Source: a virus. Taken from it: a stretch of 41,746 nt of DNA. This document shows, piece after piece, positions 15,244-29,069 of this stretch. The position numbers and the translations under genes were made by a program. Where the stretch lies: positions 1-41,746 of the IMG/VR virus record IMGVR_UViG_3300020074_000041; one strand, 5' to 3'. Position 1 is the first letter of the stretch; every line of letters begins with the position of its first letter. The notes under the pieces were generated by a model. That model was not told the origin of the DNA, made no database searches, and was given only the letters and a program-made list of their open reading frames with translations.

Positions 15244-15564
15244 ATGATAACATTAACCAGTAATGCTAAAACTAGATTTAAAGAACAATTAAAAGATCGC
15301 GGCAAAGGATTAGGAATAAGATTGGGTATAACTAAAACAGGATGCAGTGGTTATGCCTATAAAATTGAATTTGCTGATGAATGGAAATCAGAAGATTTTT
15401 TAAGCATACATGATGATGTTTATGTTTGGGTCACAAAAGATGCATATAAGCATCTTGAAGGTATGACAGTTGATTATATTAGACAGGGATTAAATGAAAA
15501 ATTTGAATTTATTAATCCTAATGAAAGTGGACGCTGCGGCTGCGGCGAGAGTTTTACTGTTTGA
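15244..15564 (+). CDS. HesB/IscA-like A-type iron-sulfur carrier protein
   Basis: 106 residues, the normal size of IscA/SufA proteins. Ligands are in the canonical places: Cys34 (KTGCSGYAY) and the C-terminal CGCGESF (Cys98, Cys100). The family passes Fe-S clusters or iron to target enzymes. In a phage it could support Fe-S proteins during infection or supply the iron enzymes encoded nearby (two 2OG oxygenases, deformylase); this is inference. It has its own early-type promoter and its stop overlaps the TTG start of the nuclease gene, tying the two together. Confidence 0.9.
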   Translation: MITLTSNAKTRFKEQLKDRGKGLGIRLGITKTGCSGYAYKIEFADEWKSEDFLSIHDDVYVWVTKDAYKHLEGMTVDYIRQGLNEKFEFINPNESGRCGCGESFTV

Positions 15565-16253
15565 TATATATCCCAACAAAATATCCTTATGCTGAATTAA
15601 AAAAGCAAACTATAGATGGGTCAAGGAAATATGTGACCCCAGACGGATTTGCAGTACCCAGTGTCACCACAATACTAGATGCTACTAAGCCAGAGGAAAA
15701 GAAAAAAGCATTACAAGAATGGCGTAAACGTGTAGGCGAAGAAAAAGCTAAACAGATTACTACTGAGGCTGCTGGTCGTGGCACACGTATGCATAAATGG
15801 TTAGAGAATCATATAAAGACTGGAGAAGCGGGCAATCCAGGCACTAATCCTTATAGTATACAAAGCCATAATATGGCTAAAACTATAATAGAAAAAGGAC
15901 TATGCAAATGTCAGGAATATTGGGGTACAGAAGTAAGTTTATATTATCCTGAAGTCTATGCAGGAACTACTGATCTTGTAGGGGTACATCAAAATAGTGA
16001 TGCTATTATGGATCACAAACAAACTAATAAGCCGAAAAAGCGCGAATGGATTGAAGATTATTTTATACAGTTAGCAGCCTATGCAAATGCGCATAATGAA
16101 GTCTATGGCACTAAAATACGTAAGGGTGTTATCTTTATGTGTAGTGCTGATAATCAATATCAAGAGTTTATTATAGAAGGCATTGAGTTCGATCAATGGA
16201 CAGAATGTTGGTTTAAACGACTAGAACAGTATTATTCAAGTTTCGTTCATTAG
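15561..16253 (+). CDS. RecB-type PD-(D/E)XK nuclease
   Basis: 230 residues with RecB-family nuclease motifs: His78 in TRMHKWLE, Asp138 in AGTTDLVG, DxK (Asp151, Lys153) in IMDHKQT, and QxxxY (Gln170-Tyr174) in FIQLAAYA. Members are DNA exonucleases or nickases acting in recombination or host-DNA degradation. The start is the TTG at 15561, which overlaps the previous TGA and leaves the expected N-terminal PSVTTIL segment. Transcribed from the leaderless early promoter together with the IscA-like gene. All catalytic residues are present. Confidence 0.82.
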   Translation: MIYIPTKYPYAELKKQTIDGSRKYVTPDGFAVPSVTTILDATKPEEKKKALQEWRKRVGEEKAKQITTEAAGRGTRMHKWLENHIKTGEAGNPGTNPYSIQSHNMAKTIIEKGLCKCQEYWGTEVSLYYPEVYAGTTDLVGVHQNSDAIMDHKQTNKPKKREWIEDYFIQLAAYANAHNEVYGTKIRKGVIFMCSADNQYQEFIIEGIEFDQWTECWFKRLEQYYSSFVH

Positions 16254-16262
16254 TCCCAATAG

Positions 16263-21893
<5,631 letters not shown>

Positions 21894-21901
21894 GATAAAT
21901 A
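21894..21901 (+). promoter_or_regulatory. Late promoter GATAAATA, leaderless type
   Basis: It begins at the stop codon of the fibre gene (its G is within 3 nt of the TAA) and ends 5 nt before ATG 21907. Late RNA would be leaderless or nearly so. Confidence 0.55.
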
Positions 21902-21906
21902 ATATT

Positions 21907-22176
21907 ATGGCAGCAGTAATTTACACACCCAGCGGAACAAGTCAACAAACATCAGCCTCAGGCACTGATAAGGTACGTATATCAACTACTACTAGTGCAG
22001 TCGCGGTTGCAGTAGGTAGTAATCCAACAGCAAATTTAACTGGTTGTGAAATAATTCCAGCAAATACTGTAAACAATAGTTTTATTGTAGGTGAAGGAAA
22101 TAAGATTGCTTATATCAGTGTAAGCGGTACTGGTATATTTTCAGTCACAGAACTTGGCGCAGCTATCGGCGAATAA
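21907..22176 (+). CDS. Small virion-type protein
   Basis: 89 residues, Thr/Ser/Ala-rich and beta-prone (VRISTTTSAVAVAVGSNPTANLTGCEIIPANTVNNSFIVGEGNKIAYISV). It looks like a small capsid or fibre decoration or head-outer protein. No family recognised. It lies between the fibre gene and another structural gene and has its own late box. Confidence 0.6.
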   Translation: MAAVIYTPSGTSQQTSASGTDKVRISTTTSAVAVAVGSNPTANLTGCEIIPANTVNNSFIVGEGNKIAYISVSGTGIFSVTELGAAIGE

Positions 22177-22203
22177 TAGTAGCGTAAAAAAATCTACTTT
22201 TTT

Positions 22204-22293
22204 GATAAATAATACTGTTCAATACGTTGTTGTATTGACTTATGCGGTTCCCGCCGCGTATCGGCTAGAACCCGAAATTATAGGAGAAAAACA
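22204..22293 (+). promoter_or_regulatory. Late promoter with long structured leader
   Basis: GATAAATA (22204-22211) precedes the ATG at 22294 by 82 nt, the longest late leader in the window. The leader can form CAATAC-GTTGTT-GTATTG (22220-22237) and GCGG...CCGC (22244-22257) stems and ends with TAGGAG (22281-22286) 7 nt before the ATG. Stable 5' stems of this kind often protect mRNAs of abundant proteins. Confidence 0.6.
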
Positions 22294-23301
22294 ATGGGTC
22301 GTCCACTAAAAATCGCAAAAGCCCAGGCTGTGGTTACATTAACAGCAACAGCAGCGGCAACAGATATCGTAACTACTTCAGCAAACTTTACTACTCTAGG
22401 CATTATTGCAGGCATGCCATTCATTCCAGCAAGCAGCGTAGGTGGTTTAGTAGCAGGTACTACATATTTTATTCTAGAGGTAATTAACGCAGGTGCTAAC
22501 AGTACATTTACTGTGTCTGCAACTACACTTTCTGCAAATCCAACTTCTGAGAAAGTTGATCTTTCAACTACAGCAGCACAATCTGTAGCCCTAACAGTTG
22601 GCGTTGTTGATGCATATTTCAACAATCCAATCAGCGGCGAAGGGTATCCAGCAACTAACACAGCAACATTTGGTGTAGTTGGGGGTAATACTGCAATATT
22701 TGGTAATCAAGTTCTATGTCGCGTTGCAGTTGGCCAGTCAGGTACAGGGACTTTAACAGCAGCTACAAATAGCACTACTGTAACAGGCAGTAGCACTGTA
22801 TTTGATACTCAACTATCAGCAGGTTCAGTATTAGCCAATAGTGATGGAGATTTGATTGGCTATGTAGATAGTATTACTGCTGCTGACGAGCTTGAATTAA
22901 CCGCTAATGCGGCGGTCGCTGTATCAGGCGGAAGTTTTGCATATGCTGACAATGAAGCGGGATTCATCGTGCGTCAAAAAGGCAAACAGAAGTATTTGGT
23001 AAAAGGATCAACATCTGGATTAGTAGGTGCGTGCTATACAGCGAACCTAGCAAACACAGCGTTGTTACCAAACACTATGTCAATCATTGCAACATATGCT
23101 AACGCAGACACTACTCTAGTACAAAGCCTAAGTGATCATACTCTTGAAATATTTACAGCAACTTCTGGCGAGACAGCATTGCCAAATGATGCAGCAAATA
23201 TTAACAATAGTTCACCAGCATTCGGTACATTCAATACTGCTGCTGTGGCTAACGCTGATAATGGTATGCCTTATCCATTAGTAAGTATTAATAAGGCTTG
23301 A
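22294..23301 (+). CDS. Major-type virion structural protein
   Basis: 335 residues, Ala/Thr/Gly-rich. MGRPLKIAKAQ at the N-terminus and the later GVVGGNTAIFGNQVLCRV, EAGFIVRQKGKQKYLVKG and LLPNTMSIIATY resemble, from memory, a conserved structural protein of marine T4-type phages. The middle shows a repeated beta pattern (TGTLTAATNSTTVTGSSTVF...). Strong Shine-Dalgarno and structured leader suggest high expression. Exact position in the particle unknown. Confidence 0.75.
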   Translation: MGRPLKIAKAQAVVTLTATAAATDIVTTSANFTTLGIIAGMPFIPASSVGGLVAGTTYFILEVINAGANSTFTVSATTLSANPTSEKVDLSTTAAQSVALTVGVVDAYFNNPISGEGYPATNTATFGVVGGNTAIFGNQVLCRVAVGQSGTGTLTAATNSTTVTGSSTVFDTQLSAGSVLANSDGDLIGYVDSITAADELELTANAAVAVSGGSFAYADNEAGFIVRQKGKQKYLVKGSTSGLVGACYTANLANTALLPNTMSIIATYANADTTLVQSLSDHTLEIFTATSGETALPNDAANINNSSPAFGTFNTAAVANADNGMPYPLVSINKA

Positions 23302-23314
23302 TAGGAAGTAAAAA

Positions 23315-23626
23315 ATGCCAACAACAGTAAGAAAGCGTTTTGAACAAACTGTTACCGATGTGGCAGTATTGCAATTAGAAGTTCGCAATCTACATGATAA
23401 GGTTGATGAATTGAAAATTGATGTTAAAGATTTACACGAATGTTTAGATCGTAACATGGCTGAAACGAGAGATTTCTTAAAAGAGTTTCAAGACAGCCAA
23501 AATAAAGCACATGAAGAATTAGCAGACAAGGTATCAGGCATTGAAAAGATAAAATGGATGCTAATGGGCGCAGCAGCAATACTGGGCGCTACGGGTGTCG
23601 AAGCAATTCAGATGATTGTAGGCTGA
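23315..23626 (+). CDS. Coiled-coil protein with C-terminal membrane segment (holin-like/XhlA-like)
   Basis: 103 residues. Residues about 8-78 form a heptad-patterned coiled coil (VAVLQLEVRNLHDKVDELKIDVKDLHECL); residues about 81-102 (KWMLMGAAAILGATGVEAIQM) form a likely membrane segment. This layout matches haemolysin XhlA-type proteins that act with holins, so a lysis role is possible. No endolysin gene is adjacent. AGGA (23304-23307) serves as RBS. It is the last gene before a bidirectional terminator. Confidence 0.65.
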   Translation: MPTTVRKRFEQTVTDVAVLQLEVRNLHDKVDELKIDVKDLHECLDRNMAETRDFLKEFQDSQNKAHEELADKVSGIEKIKWMLMGAAAILGATGVEAIQMIVG

Positions 23627-23646
23627 GTATAGTCTATATGACTAGT

Positions 23647-23673
23647 AAAAACGGGGCATAAAGCCCCGTTTTT
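23647..23673. terminator. Bidirectional Rho-independent terminator
   Basis: AAAAACGGGGC (23647-23657), loop ATAAA, GCCCCGTTTTT (23663-23673): a perfect 11-bp stem with a T-run on either strand. It lies between convergent genes and its right edge touches the stop codon of the Nudix gene. Confidence 0.93.
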
Positions 23674-24076
23674 ATTGTGTAAGTGTTTTTAGTTTTTCTT
23701 GCACTACATCAATATTAATAGTTGAAAATAATCCAGGATGTAGTGGTCGTGGATATTGTCCATCGCCTACCCATGCATATCCACAATGTTCATCATTAAG
23801 TAATGGTTTGAATTCTTCATTTATCGCACAGAAAAAAGTATGGTAAGTAAAACTTCCATTCACAAACTTTTGAATAGGAATTAATTTAGCGTTAGTAGGC
23901 CAGTAACTAGTTTCTTCTAAACATTCACGTTTTAATCCATTTAGTAATGTTTCTTCTGGATCTATTTTTCCTCCAGGTATACTCCATACATAGGCTTTAC
24001 CATCGTTTCTAAAAAGATATAAGAAACGTTTTGTTATTTTACAATAAAAGAATATTCCAACTGCTGTATTATTCAT
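23672..24076 (-). CDS. Nudix hydrolase
   Basis: 134 residues with a Nudix box at 36-58: GGKIDPEETLLNGLKRECLEETS, matching Gx5Ex7REUxEE; the final Gly of the consensus is replaced by Ser57, a mild deviation. It hydrolyses nucleoside diphosphates linked to another moiety; T4 NudE cleaves ADP-ribose and Ap3A. The exact substrate is not predictable. It is the last gene of the minus-strand cluster, its ATG overlapping the TAA of gp15 by one base (TAATG). Confidence 0.85.
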   Translation of the reverse strand: MNNTAVGIFFYCKITKRFLYLFRNDGKAYVWSIPGGKIDPEETLLNGLKRECLEETSYWPTNAKLIPIQKFVNGSFTYHTFFCAINEEFKPLLNDEHCGYAWVGDGQYPRPLHPGLFSTINIDVVQEKLKTLTQ

Positions 24077-25458
24077 TAGATCACTATACTGTAATCACCC
24101 TGTTCATACCAACCTTCATATGATTTCATCCATTGTCCTTCTTCTTGAACATATCTATATTGTACATTATTAGCAAGATTAGTTACATATTCAACATCAC
24201 CTTCTTCAGCGTCACTGGCATCAAAGTCTACGCTCCAACTCATGGTCGTCGAACTAAATTGTATAATATCATTAGTGCTTGCAATTAAATCTCCCCAAGC
24301 AGCTGTACTATTATCTTCATGTCCTATATTTTCAACAATTAAATATCTGCGTCCATTTATAGGCCCTGGTAAACCTGCATTTGGGCCTACCATTAGTGGA
24401 TTAATAACACCACTGACTGAAGTTAATGTGTTTTGAGGTAATGTATCAGTGTCTACTTGATAAATTAATATTCTATCATCTAATGGATCTGGAACAATTG
24501 TACCAACAATTTCATCCTCCATATAAGGGTTCTGTAACCATATTTGACTAATGCCTGGTTTCCATTTACCATATACGTTCAATAACGCAGTCCAATATAA
24601 ATTAGTATTTGGAGGTGCTGGCATTTCAAAAGTTTCATTACTTGGATAGAACGGTTCATCGTTAGGTAAAAGTTGTAATGTTCCATTCTGAAATAAAACT
24701 TTATAACCATATGGAGTAATTTTTTGTCGTGTACCTAATAATAAATCTTCATCTTTAATATCAAGTAATGATTTACCTTTATATATACTAGCAATAACTT
24801 TATGAATTACTCCCATCTTTTTCAGTTTACTACTTGTACTGATGAATATAGGCATGTAAAAACGCCAAGTTAATACGTCAATTGGATTGCCTGTACCAAT
24901 AGGTATACTGCGACTACTAAATGTAATACCATCTTGAAAAACAACACTTAATGACGTCCAATCTATAAAGTTGTCTGTACTTTGAATTTCTAATGCAGGA
25001 TTAAAAAGCGTACCTAATTGCTCCATTAATTGTAATTTTTGATTATAATTTGTAGTCCACATATCAACTTGACAACGTAATGTATAAGGTACCGGCATCA
25101 AACGTTCTACAGTAAATGCTTGCCCTTGTGTAGTTTCGTATGTCTGACTTTCAGAATTATATGCACGTTGTCGTACATTAAGTCTATCTATAAATGTAGG
25201 ATCTTGCATACGTCCTTGATCATATTCTAATCCAGTAATATAATAAGTTATTAATGGAGCACTGGGTAAATTACTTGCACTATTTTTTGCAATAATTGTA
25301 CTAGCTTGTCTACTAGCATCGCCGTACATTACAGGAACACGAACAAGTATGTCATTGCCGTTGGGATCCTTACCTTTAGTTACATACCAATTACTAAAAA
25401 TCTTAGCAAATTGTAATAAGAATCTACGTATTTGATTATCGTAAAAAAATTGTGCCAT
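24076..25458 (-). CDS. 15: Tail sheath stabiliser / tail completion protein, gp15-like
   Basis: 460 residues; T4 gp15 has 272. The first 235 residues follow gp15: FFYDNQIRRFLLQFAKIFSNWYV, ILVRVPVMYGDASR, a LNVRQRAYNSESQTY segment, LMPVPYTLRCQVDMWT, QKLQLMEQLGTLFNPALEIQ and TWRFYMPIFIS. In T4, gp15 forms the hexamer that ends the tail and joins it to the head. The extra C-terminal 200 residues are beta-rich and include WSVDFDASDAEEGDVEYVTNLANNVQYRYV. Three nt separate it from the preceding gp14-like gene. Confidence 0.78.
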   Translation of the reverse strand: MAQFFYDNQIRRFLLQFAKIFSNWYVTKGKDPNGNDILVRVPVMYGDASRQASTIIAKNSASNLPSAPLITYYITGLEYDQGRMQDPTFIDRLNVRQRAYNSESQTYETTQGQAFTVERLMPVPYTLRCQVDMWTTNYNQKLQLMEQLGTLFNPALEIQSTDNFIDWTSLSVVFQDGITFSSRSIPIGTGNPIDVLTWRFYMPIFISTSSKLKKMGVIHKVIASIYKGKSLLDIKDEDLLLGTRQKITPYGYKVLFQNGTLQLLPNDEPFYPSNETFEMPAPPNTNLYWTALLNVYGKWKPGISQIWLQNPYMEDEIVGTIVPDPLDDRILIYQVDTDTLPQNTLTSVSGVINPLMVGPNAGLPGPINGRRYLIVENIGHEDNSTAAWGDLIASTNDIIQFSSTTMSWSVDFDASDAEEGDVEYVTNLANNVQYRYVQEEGQWMKSYEGWYEQGDYSIVI

Positions 25459-25461
25459 ATT

Positions 25462-27189
25462 TTATTCTTCTGGTGGTATAGGTGTTTGTGGTAAGTTTAA
25501 TATTTGACTTAATGGCTGTGCTGACTTTATTAATTTCTCTTGATTATTTACGTAGATTTCCCCGTCATCATTAATAAAGCCACTAAGTTGTGATTTATCA
25601 GCATATGTAAATCCTGTGTCAGTTCTTACTTTAGTGCTAATACGTACCCATAGTTGTCCGTCCCAGCGATATAATATTTGTGGCAAATAATCTATACGTA
25701 AGAAATAATCTCCAACTTGTGGACTTTGTGGAAAACTAATACCTGCCCCTGTAGGAATTCCATTTGGTGCCTCTCCAGTGCCATCAAGATAACCGCTAGT
25801 ATACCCAAACGATCTTGGACTGGCTCGCATGATAAACTGAAACGCTGGATCGCAATCTGCACGATAGTTCATAGTTTGTGGTCCATATGGTTCCGTACCT
25901 GTAAAACCAGACGCTACAGGATTTTGGTCAGCCGTAGCATAAGTGTTGTCAGCAGTACCATAAGGGCCAGTTACTGGCCCTAATGGTAATATAGTCAATA
26001 CTCTGTCATTTTCTACTACACGGCTTGTGCCTACGTCCTGTAGTGGGGCAGGTTTATATTCACGTACTTGTAAACTTACTGGATTTTTGCCTACTAATTT
26101 ATCAACACCATCAACTGTCATGTTCCATAAATTTTCTACTGTGGCTTTAGGGATACGCAAAGCAGCACTTTTCATACTGTATGATGGATTCGATACAAAT
26201 AATATTGTGCCGGTACTATTAACATTAGGTGGACCGTCATTTGCTTGTTCTATGCCCTCTGGGGGTGCAGGCTGATCGAACTTATTTGACTTAACACCAT
26301 TTTCTTCAAAGACGCCATATGTAGGTACTATATAAAGTTTGCTACGATCATAACCTGCTTTAGGAACAATACGTTTCGCTTCCTCAAGTTGAGCATTGTT
26401 AATTTCAATATTTCTATTGTATGTAGCAAGTATATCTTTTAGGTTTTGTCCTGTATCTAATCTCCAGTAAGTAGAATCAGGAGGGCTTGTATTTGCCGGT
26501 ACATCAGTAATACTAATATAATTTTTATCGCCAAAACTTACAACATAACCAGCAGCATATGTTTTAGTTTTATCCCAATCTCCTAAATAATTATCTTGAT
26601 TAATTGGTTCTTTAAGTATGTTACTAAATTCTTCACTGTCTACTAATGGTTCACATTTAATACGCCATAGATGTGGATACCATGTTTGACTAAACCCTTC
26701 ACTAGCAAAATTAGAATCTGTAATTTGATAAAAACGTTTAAGTGCTACTGGTATAGTTTCTTTCAAAGGATTATAGTCTAATAAATGTGGCAACTCAAGA
26801 ACATCGCCCACCATTAACTTTCTACCAACGATATCGATCATATCGTTATAGTGAACGGTGATGAATATAATGTCATTATTCAAGAATAAGCCAAACTGGC
26901 TTAGATCGAAGTCTAAGTTTTGAACACTATAATGACCACGTAATCTATAAATGTTTGGATCATATTTACGATCACGATTTTCTAAAAACAATAAATCTTG
27001 TATCTGATTTGGATCAGTTGTCAGGTATTGGGGTTGAGTATAATCAACACTAGGTGTCTGTGCATCTGGGCCTAGATACTTATGAATATATAAGTCAGTG
27101 CCACCAACTGTCAACATTTCGGATATTGTTGTATCCATAAATTTGTAGTCGTTTTGTTTGGTAGGGCTATATAAGGACAGTTTAGGCAT
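25462..27189 (-). CDS. Virion neck-type protein, possibly gp14-like
   Basis: 575 residues. The N-terminal part (DTTISEMLTVGGTDLYIHKYLGPD...LSQFGLFLNNDIIFITVHYNDM...RKLMVGDVLELPHL...RFYQITDSNFASEGFSQTWYPHLWRIKCEPL) has the same order of elements as T4 gp14, a neck protein, but is much longer; the segment IQDLLFLENRDRKYDPN recalls a marine T4-type virion protein. It lies directly before gp15, which fits a neck role. The C-terminal half carries Pro/Gly-rich loops and a YFLRIDYLPQILYRWDGQLWVRI beta module. Late box on the minus strand; gp14 identity is only moderately supported. Confidence 0.7.
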   Translation of the reverse strand: MPKLSLYSPTKQNDYKFMDTTISEMLTVGGTDLYIHKYLGPDAQTPSVDYTQPQYLTTDPNQIQDLLFLENRDRKYDPNIYRLRGHYSVQNLDFDLSQFGLFLNNDIIFITVHYNDMIDIVGRKLMVGDVLELPHLLDYNPLKETIPVALKRFYQITDSNFASEGFSQTWYPHLWRIKCEPLVDSEEFSNILKEPINQDNYLGDWDKTKTYAAGYVVSFGDKNYISITDVPANTSPPDSTYWRLDTGQNLKDILATYNRNIEINNAQLEEAKRIVPKAGYDRSKLYIVPTYGVFEENGVKSNKFDQPAPPEGIEQANDGPPNVNSTGTILFVSNPSYSMKSAALRIPKATVENLWNMTVDGVDKLVGKNPVSLQVREYKPAPLQDVGTSRVVENDRVLTILPLGPVTGPYGTADNTYATADQNPVASGFTGTEPYGPQTMNYRADCDPAFQFIMRASPRSFGYTSGYLDGTGEAPNGIPTGAGISFPQSPQVGDYFLRIDYLPQILYRWDGQLWVRISTKVRTDTGFTYADKSQLSGFINDDGEIYVNNQEKLIKSAQPLSQILNLPQTPIPPEE

Positions 27190-27193
27190 ATAG

Positions 27194-27201
27194 TATTTAG
27201 T
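27194..27201 (-). promoter_or_regulatory. Late promoter ACTAAATA on the minus strand, leaderless type
   Basis: On the minus strand ACTAAATA is followed by CTAT and then ATG (27189), so late RNA for the neck cluster would start at or near the start codon. Confidence 0.55.
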
Positions 27202-27225
27202 TTAAAATCAATGGCTTACATAGAC

Positions 27226-27254
27226 TTGACTCTATTTAAATAAGGCTTTATAAT
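27226..27254 (+). promoter_or_regulatory. Sigma70-like promoter
   Basis: TTGACT (27226-27231), 17-nt spacer, TATAAT (27249-27254). This one has a normal leader: GGAG (27277-27280) 6 nt before ATG 27287. It is the strongest host-type promoter seen and drives the 27287 gene group. Confidence 0.8.
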
Positions 27255-27286
27255 AGTAGGGTTGAAGTATAATTACGGAGTTTTTC

Positions 27287-28417
27287 ATGGTTAAGTCAAA
27301 ATCAGAAATTAAAGAGTTGCACCCACGCGACACTGACGCAAAGTACATTGGGCCCGAACCCACATTCGACTATGCAGCGGTTAGCACTACGTGGGAACTC
27401 GCCAAAGCATTTAATTGGTATAATCACTTTTATGATAATAAGGACGCTAAGGAATTTCTTGCCCAATATCTAGATGTTGTGGGCAAGCAACAAGTTGCGA
27501 AAACGCTACGCCGCGTCAATGATCGTCATGTCAAGCCCACTTATGGTTGGCTTGCACGATGCATTGTCAGGGGCAGCGTAGTAGATAATGATACTCTGTC
27601 TAAGTTGCAATCTGAGATTGATCGTCTTGTGTCACTCACTCAGCCCGATGACACTACAGACGTTCCTGTTGTGGGTAATCGCCCCAATGTGCAGGAGATC
27701 ATGCGTGAGCGTACTCTGAATCTTGGCGGCGAACTTGAAGGCTTGTGGGACGAGTATATAAAAAATGGTGCTGGTAAAGATGGTATCAAGGCAATTGAAG
27801 TGTTGTCACAAAGCAACATATTACCGCAGCACGTTCCTATTCTTATTGAAGCCTGGCAAACTAAACTTGATGAGTACAACGAAGTTGCATCGGGTAAAGA
27901 TGAACAGTTAAACGAGGCGTATGAGCGTTTCGGTAAGATTCAGTTACGTAACATCATAGGCAGTATTGAGACTGTAATTGCCGATCTTAACGCATATGTT
28001 GGTATGAAGAAAGCAGGCAAGAAGCCCCGTGCTAAAAAGACAGTGCCTGTTGAGAAAATTGTCAGACGTTTGAAGTATCTCAAATCTCTCAAACTTGAAA
28101 AATTAGAACTTACAAGTATTAGCCCAACTAAACTGCATGGCTGTAGTGAGGCATGGGTATACGATACTAAGAAGCGTAAACTGCATCATTATGTTGCTGA
28201 TGAGTATACCAAAAGTCTTAGTGTCAAGAGTAATACTCTGATTGGTTTCTGTACTAAGGAATCGCAGATCAAAACTCTACGCAAGCCTGAAGAGCAAATT
28301 AAAGTTATTATGGGTAGCAAGCCTGCTGCGCGTAAATTCTTTGATAGCATTAAGGCAGTAGCAGCAAAGCCTAATGGTCGCTTTAATGCTAACATGATTA
28401 TATTGAGGGCATTCTAA
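27287..28417 (+). CDS. Conserved phage protein of unknown function, strongly expressed type
   Basis: 376 residues, soluble, Lys-rich. Helical N-terminal region (30-120); central acidic part; C-terminal segment (about 285-376) with EAWVYDTKKRKLHHYVAD....LSVKSNTLIGFCTKESQIKTLRKPEEQIK, a pattern I recall from marine T4-type phages without a known role. By eye its codons (CGT, CGC, CTT, GGC) differ from the AT-rich codons of neighbours, as expected for a highly expressed early gene or recent arrival. Promoter and RBS are close to consensus. The next gene overlaps its TAA by one base. Confidence 0.75.
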   Translation: MVKSKSEIKELHPRDTDAKYIGPEPTFDYAAVSTTWELAKAFNWYNHFYDNKDAKEFLAQYLDVVGKQQVAKTLRRVNDRHVKPTYGWLARCIVRGSVVDNDTLSKLQSEIDRLVSLTQPDDTTDVPVVGNRPNVQEIMRERTLNLGGELEGLWDEYIKNGAGKDGIKAIEVLSQSNILPQHVPILIEAWQTKLDEYNEVASGKDEQLNEAYERFGKIQLRNIIGSIETVIADLNAYVGMKKAGKKPRAKKTVPVEKIVRRLKYLKSLKLEKLELTSISPTKLHGCSEAWVYDTKKRKLHHYVADEYTKSLSVKSNTLIGFCTKESQIKTLRKPEEQIKVIMGSKPAARKFFDSIKAVAAKPNGRFNANMIILRAF

Positions 28418-28617
28418 TGGATAATAAATATGAATTTGATCCTATCAAATCAAGAATGGGAACACTAATGCAAATTATAGATACAGCTATACTATCTACC
28501 AATGATCGTAACGATCACTTGATGCTAGCGTGTGCTATGCTGCAACGCACAAGAGAAATTTTTGACTATACATTAGGCGAGAGTGGACGTAAAACGATGT
28601 TTAAGGATTTAGTATGA
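28417..28617 (+). CDS. Small hypothetical protein
   Basis: 66 residues, helical (RNDHLMLACAMLQRTREIFDYTLG). TAATG overlap with the previous gene and ATGA overlap with the MazG-like gene place it in a three-gene translational series. No family recognised. Confidence 0.6.
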   Translation: MDNKYEFDPIKSRMGTLMQIIDTAILSTNDRNDHLMLACAMLQRTREIFDYTLGESGRKTMFKDLV

Positions 28618-29066
28618 GTAACCAAATTGATTTAAAAAAATATCAAGAGTTTGTAAAGGCTGTTACTAGCAAAGAAAGTAATGATCTTACAGAGTTTATG
28701 AATCGTTTGGACCAGTTAGATGCGAATTATGAATCATATGGTCCAGATGGCGAGTATATGCATGGGCCAATGGCTAATGTACCTTTATTACTTACAGGCG
28801 CTATAGGATTGAATAGTGAAGCCGGCGAGTTAATCGAGATCGTAAAAAAGATACTATTTCAAGGTAAACCACTAAGCCAAGAAAACGTCTTTCATATGAA
28901 ACGCGAATTGGGAGATATTATGTGGTACTGGATTAGTACTTGTCGCGCACTTGAGTTAGATCCAAATGATGTAATTGCGGAGAATGTACGTAAACTTGAA
29001 GCACGATACCCTGGCGGCAAGTTTGATGTATATCAAAGTGAACATAGGAAGATTGAAGATATATAA
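28614..29066 (+). CDS. MazG-like nucleotide pyrophosphohydrolase
   Basis: 150 residues of the all-alpha NTP-PPase type. Metal ligands: ExxE in NSEAGELIE (Glu69, Glu72, Glu75) and ExxD in KRELGDIMWYW (Glu98, Asp101); the tail LEARYPGGKF is typical of phage members. The family hydrolyses (d)NTPs to monophosphates. In marine phages MazG was proposed to act on (p)ppGpp, but later work favours dNTPs, so the substrate is left open. Starts with an ATGA overlap. Confidence 0.85.
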   Translation: MSNQIDLKKYQEFVKAVTSKESNDLTEFMNRLDQLDANYESYGPDGEYMHGPMANVPLLLTGAIGLNSEAGELIEIVKKILFQGKPLSQENVFHMKRELGDIMWYWISTCRALELDPNDVIAENVRKLEARYPGGKFDVYQSEHRKIEDI

Positions 29067-29069
29067 AAA

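Noticed and set aside
22180-22203. Possible terminator GTAG...CTACTTTTTT after the 89-residue gene
   Set aside because: Only a 4-bp GC-poor stem with an 11-nt loop; too weak to call, although the T-run is there.
25717-26275. Plus-strand frames inside the gp14-like gene
   Set aside because: Low-complexity antisense translations; the minus-strand frame is 575 residues with coherent virion-type sequence.
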